Shown here: positions 51,571 through 60,440 of the stretch, in pieces
Layout: each line of letters starts with the position of its first letter
Numbering within the stretch: position 1 is the stretch's first letter
NCBI GenBank assembly: GCA_025458905.1
Contig: JALORN010000002.1
Span: forward strand, 80,715 to 144,714
Length of the DNA stretch: 64,000 nt
Source: Steroidobacteraceae bacterium
Lineage (GTDB): Bacteria > Pseudomonadota > Gammaproteobacteria > Steroidobacterales > Steroidobacteraceae
Reading direction: 5' to 3'
Made by a program: the position numbers and the translations under genes
The notes under the pieces: generated by a model
Told to the model about the DNA's origin: nothing
Database searches by the model: none
The model's input: the letters and a program-made list of their open reading frames with translations, nothing else

Positions 51571-52092
51571 ATGCCCCTGTCGCTACACGCCGCCGTCGTC
51601 CCGAGCGCCCAGCAGATCCTCGCCTCCGTGGCCCGCCTGGTCGACAAGGCCGAAGCCTGGTGCCAGGAGAAGGACCTGCCGCCCGCCGAGCTCATCGGCG
51701 CGCGCCTCGCACCCGACATGCACCCCTTCGCCTACCAGGTGAAGTCCACCGTCGTGCACTCCTGGGGCGCGATCGAGGGCGTGCGCCGCGGTGTGTTCGC
51801 GCCGGACCTCACGCCGCCGCCCGAGAGCTTCGCCGGCCTGCGCGAGCGGCTCGAGGTCGCGCGCAACGGCCTCGGCGCACTCGACCCCGCCGAGCTCGAA
51901 GGCTTCATCGGCCGCGACGTGCGCTTCGAGTTCGGCGACCGGTCGATGGATTTCGCGGCCGAGGAGTTCCTGCTGTCCTTCTCCCAGCCGAACTTCTATT
52001 TCCACGCCACCACGGCGTACGACATCCTGCGCTGGAAGGGCCTGCCGATCGGCAAGCGCGACTTCACCGGGCGGGTGCGCGTGCGGCGCTGA
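51571..52092 (+). CDS. DUF1993 family protein
   Basis: A 173-residue soluble helical protein: MPLSLHAAVVPSAQQILASVARLVDKAEAW, LAPDMHPFAYQVKSTVVHSWGAIEGV, and the end FLLSFSQPNFYFHATTAYDILRWKGLPIGKRDF, all typical of DUF1993. The fold resembles DinB-like four-helix bundles with possible metal-binding His residues. Function unknown. It is a single gene between yjjJ and a PIN/antitoxin pair. Confidence 0.85.
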   Translation: MPLSLHAAVVPSAQQILASVARLVDKAEAWCQEKDLPPAELIGARLAPDMHPFAYQVKSTVVHSWGAIEGVRRGVFAPDLTPPPESFAGLRERLEVARNGLGALDPAELEGFIGRDVRFEFGDRSMDFAAEEFLLSFSQPNFYFHATTAYDILRWKGLPIGKRDFTGRVRVRR

Positions 52093-52108
52093 ACGACTTC
52101 CGCGCTCG

Positions 52109-52540
52109 CTAGCCCAGCACGACGCAGTGCTGCGCCGTGGCCGCCGGCACGGCCTGCCACGGGACGTGGCGGTCGAACGTGACGAAGCGCCCGCCATGCG
52201 CGACCGCCAGCGAAAGCAGGTACGCGTCCGTCGCGTGACGCGCCGAGAGCACGCGCGACCACTCGAGGCCTCGCACACCCAGCGGATCGACATCCGCCGG
52301 CCAGAACTCGTGCTGCGGCGTGCGCGTCGCGTTGGCGAGCCGCTGCGCCACCAGCGCGGCAGGCTGCGCATTCGCGTAATTCGGGTTCCCCATGATGCGC
52401 ACGCAGCCGAGCTGCGTGAGGGGACAGGATGCCCAGCCATGGGCAACGTGCGCGCCGAACCAGTCGCGGGCGAGCCCGTGATGCACGTGCGCATCGTCGA
52501 GCAACGCGATCAGCACGTTGACGTCGAGCAGCGCGCGCAT
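52109..52540 (-). CDS. vapC: VapC-like PIN-domain toxin (second pair)
   Basis: A 143-residue PIN-domain protein. MRALLDVNVLIALLDDAHVHH gives the first catalytic Asp, and HATDAYLLSLAVAHGGRFVTFD provides the conserved Asp pair. It belongs to the TA-system VapC subgroup with TQLGCVRIM in the middle. It follows its antitoxin gene by 6 bp. Only distantly similar to the VapC at 36827. Confidence 0.87.
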   Translation of the reverse strand: MRALLDVNVLIALLDDAHVHHGLARDWFGAHVAHGWASCPLTQLGCVRIMGNPNYANAQPAALVAQRLANATRTPQHEFWPADVDPLGVRGLEWSRVLSARHATDAYLLSLAVAHGGRFVTFDRHVPWQAVPAATAQHCVVLG

Positions 52541-52546
52541 GGGCGG

Positions 52547-52801
52547 TCAGACGCCTTCGCGATCGCGCAGGTCGTCGATGTGGTCGTTCGTCACGACCTT
52601 GCCGTTCGCCGCGAAGGCCTCGAAGCCGTAGAACGCCTTCGGCTCCGCCACGGCATGGGCCGGCCGCGCCTGGACACTGCCGCCGGTCAGCGCCTGACGC
52701 GCGAGGGACGAGAGCACCTCGCCCGCCGTGGTCTGCTGGCGACGGGCGAGCTCCTTGACGGCCGCGAGCACGTCGTCGGCGATGTCGAGGGTGGTACGCA
52801 T
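52547..52801 (-). CDS. vapB: antitoxin of second PIN pair (ribbon-helix-helix)
   Basis: An 84-residue protein whose N-terminal MRTTLDIADDVLAAVKELARRQQTTAGEVLSSLARQAL is a ribbon-helix-helix DNA-binding domain. The C-terminal half (AFYGFEAFAANGKVVTNDHIDDLRDREG) is a typical toxin-binding tail of this antitoxin group. A GATGC-containing dyad lies directly upstream. Confidence 0.85.
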   Translation of the reverse strand: MRTTLDIADDVLAAVKELARRQQTTAGEVLSSLARQALTGGSVQARPAHAVAEPKAFYGFEAFAANGKVVTNDHIDDLRDREGV

Positions 52802-52808
52802 GATGACG

Positions 52809-52824
52809 TGATGCTATTGCATCA
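52809..52824. promoter_or_regulatory. operator of second vapBC-like pair
   Basis: TGATGCTATTGCATCA is a near-perfect palindrome (only the central bases differ) eight bases from the antitoxin start, with further GATGC copies at 52825-52837. Position and repeated half-sites suit autoregulation by the ribbon-helix-helix antitoxin. Confidence 0.6.
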
Positions 52825-52888
52825 GATGCCGAGATGCAACCGCGCCAAGCGGAGTCACCTTGCCCCAAGGACGTTGCAACGCGGCGAG

Positions 52889-53806
52889 TCAGCCACCGCG
52901 ATGCCACTCCCGCGATTCCGCCAGCGCCGCCGCATCCGCCGCGTGCTCCGCCGCGATCCCGACCGCCACCTGCGCCATCGGATAGTCCAGCCCCTCGTCC
53001 CGCACCCAGCGTTCCGCCTCCGGCAGCGGCGCATCCGTCAGCAGCGCCAGCAGGCTCGCGTTGGTCACCTGGATGGAGTCGAACGGCGTGCCATGGCGCG
53101 ACCCGCGCACCACGACGAGGCTCCCGCCGATGCGCTCGGCGAGCAGCTGCTTCTCGGCCACCGGCGTGAAGTCGAACTCGCTGGCGATCACGAGGCTGCG
53201 GCAGGGCAGGCGCGCGAGCCGCTCGAGCGCACTCCAGCGCTCCAGCGCGCCCGCCATCCCGAGATAAGTCTTCGCGGGAACGGCGCCGATGACCTCCACC
53301 ACCCGCCGGCGCATCTCGTGCTGCCAGGGCAGCGGGAAGCTGCGCTTCGCGACCAGCCGCGCCATGCCCTGCATGCCGATCACGCGCACCAGCGCCGCCG
53401 GCACGCGCGCCTCCAGCCACTTGCGCCAGTGATCGATCCGGTAGGTCGCGAGGCTGTTGATGAGCGCGAGCCGCGGCACCGCCGCGGGGCGCTGCAGCGC
53501 CATCTCGAGCGCCACCGAGCCTCCGAGCGAGAACCCGACGAGGTTGATGGCGGGCAAGGCGAGCCCATCGACCAGCGCCCACAGCGCCCGTGCCATCCCT
53601 GCGATCTCGTACCCGCCCACAGGCGCGGCGCTGTGCCCGCACCCCGGCAGGTCCGGCGCGAGCACGCGGCAGCGCGGCTCGAGCGCCGGGATCTGGAACG
53701 CCCAGTCCGCGCTGCTCGAGCCGAGGCCGTGGATCAGCAGCACCGGCTCGCCCGACCCGCGATCGAGGTAGTAGAGCGGCTGTGCGGCGTGGCGGGAGAC
53801 TGGCAT
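52889..53806 (-). CDS. alpha/beta hydrolase
   Basis: A 305-residue alpha/beta hydrolase. The oxyanion motif is LLIHGLGSSSADW, the nucleophile elbow GFSLGGSVALEMALQRP, and an acid region FDFTPVAEK precedes a C-terminal His (GSRHGTPFDSIQ). No signal peptide. Several in-frame starts exist upstream to 53935; 53806 gives the standard N terminus (YYLDRGSGEPVLLIHG). The substrate is not indicated by neighbours; it stands alone between the second toxin pair and the TonB-receptor operon. Confidence 0.75.
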   Translation of the reverse strand: MPVSRHAAQPLYYLDRGSGEPVLLIHGLGSSSADWAFQIPALEPRCRVLAPDLPGCGHSAAPVGGYEIAGMARALWALVDGLALPAINLVGFSLGGSVALEMALQRPAAVPRLALINSLATYRIDHWRKWLEARVPAALVRVIGMQGMARLVAKRSFPLPWQHEMRRRVVEVIGAVPAKTYLGMAGALERWSALERLARLPCRSLVIASEFDFTPVAEKQLLAERIGGSLVVVRGSRHGTPFDSIQVTNASLLALLTDAPLPEAERWVRDEGLDYPMAQVAVGIAAEHAADAAALAESREWHRGG

Positions 53807-54068
53807 GCGACGTGCGTGTCGAGCCACCGCGCCTAGGGATCGACCGATCGCGCGCAACCGCGCCGCCAACGGGGGGGTGCGGTCCCGAGCGTTGCAGTGG
53901 CGAGCGCGCGAATCACTCTCCCAGACTACCTGCAACCTGGGCGCCGCGTACCATTTCGATGACCCCGCCGCCGCCCGGCAGGGCGCCGGCTCGGTGCAAG
54001 ACTTGCCCGCGTCGACGGGGCCGAAGCGGCGTCCGACGACGGGTGACGAGCGGGGCGTCAGGGGGCGT

Positions 54069-56693
54069 TCAGAAGCGATAGCGCGCCGTGATGCCGTACC
54101 GACGCTGCACCGGCAGGATGCTGACCGACGTGAATCCGATCGAGCCGGCGAGATTTGTGGCGCCTGTCTGGTTGAGCTGTTCCGGCGCGTCCTGGTCGGT
54201 CAGGTTCTCGACCCAGAGGTTCACGTCGTAGCTCTCGCGCTCCAGGCCGAGGCGGAAGTTCGCGATGGTGCGCGCCGGCGCCCAGCTCGCGTTGATGAAG
54301 TCGGCGTACTGCTTGGAACGATACGAGGCGTCCAGGCGGGCGACGAGGGATGCATCCGTGAACACCGAGTGGGCGTACTCGATGCCGACGTTGCCGGTCA
54401 GCTTCGAGGTGCGGGGCAGCTGCAACCCGCTGATCTTCGGCTGGGTACGCGAGATGCCGCCGATGCTGCGCGCCACGCAGTTCACCGGGATCTGCGGCAC
54501 CGCGCTCGCGCCGGGGGGCAGCTTCGGGCGGCACAGCGGCTCGAGCGAGGCCGCATAGGTGTCGTCGCCGAACTTCGGGTCCGAATAGCCGAGCGCGCCA
54601 TCGATCCGCCAGCGCTCGGTGAGCCGGGCCGCGAGCGAGACCTCGGCGCCGCGGATGTCGACCTCGCCGACGTTGAGCGTCGCGGTCACCAGCGTGCCGG
54701 TGCCGGTGCTGCTCGGCGCCGTCTGGCGGAACTGGGCGTCCTTCCAGTCGATCTGGAACACGGACGCGTTCAGCTGGATGCGGCCGTCGGCGAGCGTCGC
54801 CTTCACGCCGAGTTCGTAGGTGTTGTTGGTTTCCGGGTCGAACTCGATCAATGCCGGATCGGTGATCAGCGCGTTGATGCCGCCGGAGCGGGTGCCGCGC
54901 GCGGCGGAGCCGTAGATCATCAGGTCATCGCTGGCCTGGTACCGCACCGTGAAGCGCGGATCGGTGAAACTGGACGAGGACGTGAAGCGGCCACGACCGC
55001 CAAAGTAGATGTCGAAGACGTTGTCCAGGTCCTGCTCCTCGTTGGTGTAGCGCAGCTCGAAGGTGCCGGTCAGCTTGTCGCTGAAGTCGTACTCGAGCGA
55101 GCCGAACACCGACTCCTGCACGTTGATGAGCGGGGTGTAGGTGACCAGGGCGGTGCCGGGGCCGTTCAGGAAGGCCGCCTGCGGCGGGAAGGCCGGCGGC
55201 GGGAAGGCCACCGCGTAGCCCCGCGGCGCGAGCCCCGGGATGACGCCGCCGGTGTCGAGCAGCACGAACTGGATCTGCGACAGCGGCAAGCCGAGCGTGC
55301 GCACGGCCTCGCTGGCATCGATGCCGACGCCCGTGGTGTCGTCGTTCTTGCTGCGGAAGTAGAACAGCCCGCCGAGCCAGCGCAGGCGCGACTCGCGGGG
55401 GCCCTGGAAGCGCAGCTCGCTCGACCAGTAGTCCTGGTCCAGGCCTTGGGTGTTGAAGTAGGTGTTGAAGCTCCCGGCGCGCACCTGGTTGAACAGCGCG
55501 CCGTTGGCCGCGGGATTGGAAGAGCAGGGGCCCGCCGGCACGAAGCCGGAGCAGATGAACCCCATGCCGTTGGCGAAGTTGAACGTGGGCGACCCCGCCG
55601 CGACATAGGCCGCGCGCGGCAGGTAGCCGTAGCCGGGTTCGCCGAGCTGCGTGCGATCCAGGTCGGTCCGCGAGAAGCTCGTCGAGGTGGTGTATGCCGT
55701 CTGCGAGATGATGGTCACCCCGGGCAGCTCCCAGTCGAACGACAGCGTGGCCCGCTTGGTCTCGTTCTCGAACGCGAACGCGTCGGGCGAGATCGACAGG
55801 GCTCCGCCTTCCAGGGAGCCGCCTTCCCCGCAGAAATAGAACGGCGTCCGCAGGTCACGGCTGATCAGGGACGCGTTGGGCCCCATCGGATCCGGATCGA
55901 GTTGGCCGCAGTTGTTGGCCTGCGGCGCGAGCGGGCGACTGGCGCCGAATTCATCCGACCAGAGCCCGCTGACCGCGATCTTGAGGTCGTCGCGGGGCTG
56001 GAACTGCAGCGTCAGCATGGCCTGCTTGAAGTCGCCGCCGCCGATGCCGTCGCCGACGCCGAGCGGCCCGCTGTTGCGATAGGTGCCCTTGTCGTCTTCC
56101 CAGCCGACCGCGAGGCGTGCCGACATCCAGTCGGTGAGGGCACCGGAGATGCTGCCGTTGAATCGCTGCAGGTCGTCCGAACCGAGCGTGGCCTCGGCGA
56201 GGCCCGTCAACTCCTCGGAGATCGGCCGGGTGACGTAGTTGATGGCGCCCGAGAAGGTGTTCCTGCCGTAGAGCGCGCTCTGCGGTCCCTTGATGACCTC
56301 GACGCGCTCCAGGTCGAGCATGCCGATGTTCTGCGTCGCACGACCCGAAATGAAGATGCCGTCGATGAACAGCCCCACCGGATTGTCGAACCCGCGGCCG
56401 TCGATCAGCCCGATGCCGCGGATCACCGGCACGGCAGCGCGGCCGTCGGCGCCGGCGGTGAAGGTCACGTTCGGCGTGAAGTTCGCCAGGTCGCGAACGT
56501 TGCGGATGACCTGCTTCTCGAGATCCTTCGCGCTGAACGCGGTGATCGAGACGGGCACGTCCTGGAGACTCTCCGAGACGCGCCGCGACGTGACCACGAT
56601 CTCGTCGAGCGCCATGTCCGGTGGTTGTTGCGCGTCGGCCACGCCGGCCAGCACGGCAAAGGCGAAGCCGAAGAGTGCGATGCGTCGATTCAT
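54069..56693 (-). CDS. TonB-dependent outer-membrane receptor
   Basis: An 874-residue receptor with signal peptide (ALFGFAFAVLAGVADAQQ). A short TonB-box-like stretch (LDEIVVTSRR) precedes the plug domain, residues about 40-160 (LQDVPVSITAFSAKDLEKQVIRNVRDLANFTPNV, GPQSALYGRNTFSGAINYVTR). A 22-strand barrel ends in YGITARYRF with the terminal Phe. It belongs to the large receptor family common in oligotrophs and degraders of hydrophobic compounds, not to clear siderophore types. It is the last gene of a minus-strand group with a methyltransferase, an NAD(P)-binding protein and a SUMF1-like protein; the ligand is unknown. Confidence 0.9.
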   Translation of the reverse strand: MNRRIALFGFAFAVLAGVADAQQPPDMALDEIVVTSRRVSESLQDVPVSITAFSAKDLEKQVIRNVRDLANFTPNVTFTAGADGRAAVPVIRGIGLIDGRGFDNPVGLFIDGIFISGRATQNIGMLDLERVEVIKGPQSALYGRNTFSGAINYVTRPISEELTGLAEATLGSDDLQRFNGSISGALTDWMSARLAVGWEDDKGTYRNSGPLGVGDGIGGGDFKQAMLTLQFQPRDDLKIAVSGLWSDEFGASRPLAPQANNCGQLDPDPMGPNASLISRDLRTPFYFCGEGGSLEGGALSISPDAFAFENETKRATLSFDWELPGVTIISQTAYTTSTSFSRTDLDRTQLGEPGYGYLPRAAYVAAGSPTFNFANGMGFICSGFVPAGPCSSNPAANGALFNQVRAGSFNTYFNTQGLDQDYWSSELRFQGPRESRLRWLGGLFYFRSKNDDTTGVGIDASEAVRTLGLPLSQIQFVLLDTGGVIPGLAPRGYAVAFPPPAFPPQAAFLNGPGTALVTYTPLINVQESVFGSLEYDFSDKLTGTFELRYTNEEQDLDNVFDIYFGGRGRFTSSSSFTDPRFTVRYQASDDLMIYGSAARGTRSGGINALITDPALIEFDPETNNTYELGVKATLADGRIQLNASVFQIDWKDAQFRQTAPSSTGTGTLVTATLNVGEVDIRGAEVSLAARLTERWRIDGALGYSDPKFGDDTYAASLEPLCRPKLPPGASAVPQIPVNCVARSIGGISRTQPKISGLQLPRTSKLTGNVGIEYAHSVFTDASLVARLDASYRSKQYADFINASWAPARTIANFRLGLERESYDVNLWVENLTDQDAPEQLNQTGATNLAGSIGFTSVSILPVQRRYGITARYRF

Positions 56694-56825
56694 GGAATCA
56701 GCCCCCCGATAGCTCTTGTTCACGTCCGTCCAGCCTGCGCATGCAGGCACCTGAAACGTCTCTGCGCGTGGTTGGCCATCGGCCGCCGGCGCGCGTCCGG
56801 TCCACGTCCGACTGCTGCACGTCCG

Positions 56826-57605
56826 TCACGGCTTACGGAAGCGCAGCACGAACCTGTCGGTCGTGCGGTCTCGCATGTCAGGCGCGAAAAATGCCTTCTG
56901 GCGATCGTCGGACGGCTCGCGAAGCAGATCGCTCTCCGCTTCCAGCCGGAAGCCGGCGGTCTCGAGCATCGACTTCACGAGCGCCTCGTCGACCCGGTGC
57001 GGGCCGGCCGGGTCGGTTGCGAACGACTTGCCGGTGCCCGCTGGCGCGGCGTGATCGACCACCACCACCCAGGCGCCGGGTTTCAGTCCCGCCTTGAGGT
57101 CGGCCAGGATGTCGTCTACGTCCTTCGACAGGGTGAAGAAGTCGTGGAATACGAGATTCACCATCGCGCCGTCGAAGAATTCGGGCGGCAGCCCCAGGTC
57201 GTTCATGTCGCGGTCCCAGGTGACGACGTTGGGCAGGCGGCCGTTCGCGAGACGCGCCTCCAGGTCCTTGGCGCCCATGCGCACGGCGACTGGGTTCTGC
57301 AGGTAGACCTGGCCGGAAGGTCCGACTGCGCGCGCGAGCAGCTCGGCGTACCAGCCGCCCGCGCTGAACAGATCGATGACCTTCTGCCCAGGAGCGACGC
57401 CGGCGAACTGCATGATTTCGAACGGGCGACGCTTGTCGTCCAACCGGCGATCCTTCGCGGAGCGTTCGGGATGTTCGATGGCGGCCCGGATCGCAGTAAG
57501 CCGCGCCTCCTCCGTGGCCTGACGCGCACCACCGACGGCGCAGCCGACAAGCAGGACCGACGCGATGATCGCGATCACTACGGTCGTTGCGGGATTCAGC
57601 TTCAT
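56826..57605 (-). CDS. lipoprotein-anchored class I SAM-dependent methyltransferase (COG4798-like)
   Basis: A 259-residue protein. The N terminus (TTVVIAIIASVLLVGCAVGG) is a lipoprotein signal with a lipobox Cys. The rest is a Rossmann methyltransferase: VIDLFSAGGWYAELLARAVGPSG is the SAM-binding loop, followed by FDGAMVNLVFHDF and ALVKSMLETAGFRLEAES. It matches the predicted methyltransferase group COG4798, whose members are often exported. An enzyme needing SAM outside the cytoplasm is puzzling; SAM may not be its ligand there. It is 31 bp downstream of the NAD(P)-binding gene. Confidence 0.75.
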   Translation of the reverse strand: MKLNPATTVVIAIIASVLLVGCAVGGARQATEEARLTAIRAAIEHPERSAKDRRLDDKRRPFEIMQFAGVAPGQKVIDLFSAGGWYAELLARAVGPSGQVYLQNPVAVRMGAKDLEARLANGRLPNVVTWDRDMNDLGLPPEFFDGAMVNLVFHDFFTLSKDVDDILADLKAGLKPGAWVVVVDHAAPAGTGKSFATDPAGPHRVDEALVKSMLETAGFRLEAESDLLREPSDDRQKAFFAPDMRDRTTDRFVLRFRKP

Positions 57606-57636
57606 GGCATGGCTCCTTGGGCTCGTTCCGGTCCGC

Positions 57637-58497
57637 TCAGCGGGCCGTGAAGAGTTTCCAGATCATGCGGCGTTGCGGATCGAAGGCGGTGTAGGCCTTG
57701 CCGATCGTCGTGTCGTCGCCCAGCGCGTCCGCGGTGAGGCGGGCAAGGTCGGAGCGCGCAAGGAAGCTGAACGCGCGGGGATCGTCGGTGAGGACTGCCG
57801 ACTGGCCAGCGGGCTGGCGACCCAGGCCGCCCGGCCGGATGATCGTCCAGGCGAGCCCGCTGTCCCGCAGGTGTGCCTCGGCCTTCGTCTTGAGCGCTAT
57901 CACGTCTTCGTGGCCGCGGCGCGCGCCCCAGGGCACGGCGCCGTCGGTTTCGCCAGCGCCAATCACCGTGACGAAGACGAATCGGGAAACACCGGCCGCC
58001 TTGGCTGCATCGATCAGATTGCGGTTGCCGACATAGTCCGGCCGCCGGTCCAGCGGCATCTTCTCGGGTCCGCGGATCCGCACGTCGATCGGGTTGCGAC
58101 GCTTCGGCAGGTCTCGGGCGGAGGTGCCGATCAGCGACACGACGGCATCGAATCTTTCCGTCGCGAGCGCGGCGACGGTCTCTCCGGCGCTCATTGCATC
58201 GAAGACCCGCTTCTCCACGCCCAAGGCGTCGAGCGGGGTTGTCGCAGAGGAGGCCCGGACGGCCGCCACGACTCGCCAGCCGCGTTCCTTCAGGGTTCGA
58301 ACCAGTTCCAGTCCGGAAGCACTGGTCGCCCCGGCCACCAGTACGGTCCGGCCGGTCACTGGCTCCGACGACAGCCGTGCGATGCGCTCCGGTGCAGGTG
58401 CGTAGAAGGGGGCGCTGGTCGCCAGAACCGTGCCGACGATCAAGCCCAGCACGGCGGCGCTGCCCCACTTGAAGATCCGAATCAGCCAGACCTTCAT
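57637..58497 (-). CDS. membrane-anchored NAD(P)-binding (atypical SDR) protein
   Basis: A 286-residue protein with an N-terminal hydrophobic helix (SAAVLGLIVGTVLATSAPFY) followed by an atypical SDR/NmrA-like domain: TVLVAGATSASGLELVRTLKERG is the dinucleotide loop, then FDAVVSLIGTS and WTIIRPGGLG. The usual Tyr-x3-Lys active site is not evident, as in other NmrA-like members. It is 11 bp downstream of the SUMF1-like gene and in the same direction as the methyltransferase and TonB receptor genes. Substrate unknown. Confidence 0.72.
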   Translation of the reverse strand: MKVWLIRIFKWGSAAVLGLIVGTVLATSAPFYAPAPERIARLSSEPVTGRTVLVAGATSASGLELVRTLKERGWRVVAAVRASSATTPLDALGVEKRVFDAMSAGETVAALATERFDAVVSLIGTSARDLPKRRNPIDVRIRGPEKMPLDRRPDYVGNRNLIDAAKAAGVSRFVFVTVIGAGETDGAVPWGARRGHEDVIALKTKAEAHLRDSGLAWTIIRPGGLGRQPAGQSAVLTDDPRAFSFLARSDLARLTADALGDDTTIGKAYTAFDPQRRMIWKLFTAR

Positions 58498-58508
58498 GGT
58501 GTGTCCTC

Positions 58509-59525
58509 CTATCGGGAATCACGCGACGATGTCGCGCGCGCGGGAGCATCGAGATCCCGGACCACGCGCAGCCCATGGCCGTCGCCACGCAGGTTGCGTG
58601 GAACGCCCTGGCGGACGGCCGGTCGCAGCGAGCCCGGTTCGGCCGCCCAGGACGCGCCCTTGACGATGCGCACGGCGCAGCCAGCCGAGTCGGCGCGCGC
58701 GCTGCCATCGACTGGGGCATTCGCATGGCTCGGCGTGAAGCAGTCGGCGACGAATTCCGCGACGTTGCCCAACATGTCGTGCACGCCCAGGCGATTCGCG
58801 GGGAACCGGGCGACCGGCGCCGTGGCGGCGAAGCCGTCGTCGCAGGAGAAAGTCGGCCAGGTCGGTCCCCGGACCTTGCTGAAGCGGGCATCACCCGCGT
58901 TCATCCGCCGACAGGCCTCCGGCATCTGCGGCGTCCAGACCGTCACGGCATCCATCCCGCCGAGCGCCACGAACTCCCACTCGGCTTCGGTCGGGAAGCG
59001 ATACCTGTGGCCCGTCTTGGCGCTCAGCCAGTCCAGGTAGGCTGCGAAATCGTCCGCGCTGAGGCAGGTCGCCGGGTGATCCGGCGTCACGTCGTGCCCG
59101 GGAGCGCGCCAACTTGCCGCCGGATCCGGCTTCCAGGCGCCGCCGGACAGGACGAAGCAGGGGGTCACGTCGGCGCCCCAGGCCTTCGAGTCCCGCGCGA
59201 ACTCGGCAAACTGGCCGACCGTGATCTCGAAGCGCCCGATGGCGAAAGGAGTGGCAATCGTGACGGCGTGCCTGGGGCGTTCCCAGGCAGCACGGTCCGG
59301 GCGGATCCGCGATGCGGCACCCTCTTCCTCCGTGGAGCCCATCATGAACTTGCCCGGTTCGACGCGGACGAGTTCCGGACAGGTCTGGCAGTCGCGGAAC
59401 ACGCGCGCGGAGGGTTTCTCCGCCGCCGCGCCCATCGGTAGCGTGCCTGACGAAGCGAGCAGCGCGAACAGCAGGAACAGGGTGCCCCGGCCGAGGCCAG
59501 GTGCCGAGTCGCGTGTGGTCACCAT
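58509..59525 (-). CDS. exported formylglycine-generating-enzyme (SUMF1) family protein
   Basis: About 338 residues. A signal-like N terminus (GTLFLLFALLASSGTLPMGAAAE) precedes FRDCQTCPELVRVEPGKFMMGST. SUMF1 motifs follow: IGRFEITVGQFAEFA, HPATCLSADDFAAYLDWLSAKTGHRYRFPTEAEWEFVA, LGVHDMLGNVAEFVADCF and RIVKGASWAAEPG. It is a paralogue of the protein at 35783, sharing the DCxxCP start. The start is uncertain, since the frame is open to 59774; 59525 gives the clean signal peptide. It heads the minus-strand operon with the TonB receptor, and candidate operator 59620-59635 lies just upstream. Confidence 0.78.
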   Translation of the reverse strand: MVTTRDSAPGLGRGTLFLLFALLASSGTLPMGAAAEKPSARVFRDCQTCPELVRVEPGKFMMGSTEEEGAASRIRPDRAAWERPRHAVTIATPFAIGRFEITVGQFAEFARDSKAWGADVTPCFVLSGGAWKPDPAASWRAPGHDVTPDHPATCLSADDFAAYLDWLSAKTGHRYRFPTEAEWEFVALGGMDAVTVWTPQMPEACRRMNAGDARFSKVRGPTWPTFSCDDGFAATAPVARFPANRLGVHDMLGNVAEFVADCFTPSHANAPVDGSARADSAGCAVRIVKGASWAAEPGSLRPAVRQGVPRNLRGDGHGLRVVRDLDAPARATSSRDSR

Positions 59526-59619
59526 GCGTGCGAAAGCTCCGTCGAGGGGAAAGCATCGGAACCGACGGTGTTCAAGCTCTGCCCACAGGCTTGGTTGCGG
59601 CAAGCACGAGTCGGCAGGC

Positions 59620-59635
59620 GTCTCACTATTGGACA
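59620..59635. promoter_or_regulatory. candidate IclR operator, copy 1
   Basis: GTCTCACTATTGGACA lies in the divergent region between the SUMF1-like gene and the MORN-repeat/iclR pair. The same 16-mer with two substitutions occurs in inverse orientation at 61269-61284, upstream of the second TonB receptor. An IclR-family gene lies between the two sites, so it is the likely binder. Confidence 0.55.
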
Positions 59636-59786
59636 TTGGATCCTCGAGGCATTGCGCGATTTTCTGCGTCTGGGCATCGTGGCCAGTCGGGAAAACGGCG
59701 GGCAGTCCTGCTCGCCCCGTTTCCCGGTGCCTGCAGCCAGGCCGGGGCACTCGTGCTTCGTGGACGACGGTCATCGGAGACGCACC

Positions 59787-60437
59787 ATGCGATCACCCGT
59801 CCTTCTCCTGCTGTGCCTCGCCGTGCCTGCACTGGCCCACGCGGAGTGCCTTCGCGGCGACTGCGTCGAGGGCGAAGGCGAGATGCGCTACGACGATGGC
59901 TCGCGGTACGTCGGTCAGTGGCACCAGGGCAAGCGACATGGCCGCGGCGTGCACTACCGTGCGAACGGCGGCGTACTCGACGGCGAATGGCAGGGCGACC
60001 AGCCGAAAGGCTACGGAATCTACCGCTTCACGAATCGAGCGCGGTACGCCGCGGAGTGGACCGGCGAGGGGCGTGAGGGGCGTGACCCCGATGCCTGGTC
60101 CGAAGGCGGGGTCTATGTCGGCCAGCACGACGGGCGGGAGGACGGCGAAGGGACGGTGATGTATGCCGACGGCACCACCTATGTCGGCGGATACGTCGGT
60201 GGCCGCAAGCAAGGCAAGGGGATGATCGTCTATCCGAGCGGCGCCAAGTACTTCGGCGACTGGAAGGACGGCCGCCCGGATGGCCAGGGCATCTTCGTCC
60301 TGCCCGACGGCACCACCTATCTCGGCGCTTTCCGCAACGGCTGGCCGGAGGGTGCCGGACGCCTCATCCGGGTCGATGGCGCGCAGACCCGAGGGATCTG
60401 GAAGGGTGGAGCCCTGCAGTCCGGCGCCGCGCCCTGA
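59787..60437 (+). CDS. exported MORN-repeat protein
   Basis: A 216-residue protein with a signal peptide (SPVLLLLCLAVPALAHAEC) and about seven MORN repeats of the form YxGxWxxGxxHGxG: SRYVGQWHQGKRHGRG, GVYVGQHDGREDGEG, TTYVGGYVGGRKQGKG, AKYFGDWKDGRPDGQG, TTYLGAFRNGWPEGAG. MORN repeats form extended beta-hairpin arrays that mediate lipid or protein contacts. It is translated just before the iclR gene (3 bp gap), an unusual pairing. GGAG precedes the start. Confidence 0.85.
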   Translation: MRSPVLLLLCLAVPALAHAECLRGDCVEGEGEMRYDDGSRYVGQWHQGKRHGRGVHYRANGGVLDGEWQGDQPKGYGIYRFTNRARYAAEWTGEGREGRDPDAWSEGGVYVGQHDGREDGEGTVMYADGTTYVGGYVGGRKQGKGMIVYPSGAKYFGDWKDGRPDGQGIFVLPDGTTYLGAFRNGWPEGAGRLIRVDGAQTRGIWKGGALQSGAAP

Positions 60438-60440
60438 TCC

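Noticed and set aside
53805..57650. A 1281-codon plus-strand open frame opposite the TonB receptor and methyltransferase genes
   Set aside because: No recognisable domain, low-complexity composition, and both genes on the other strand are well supported.
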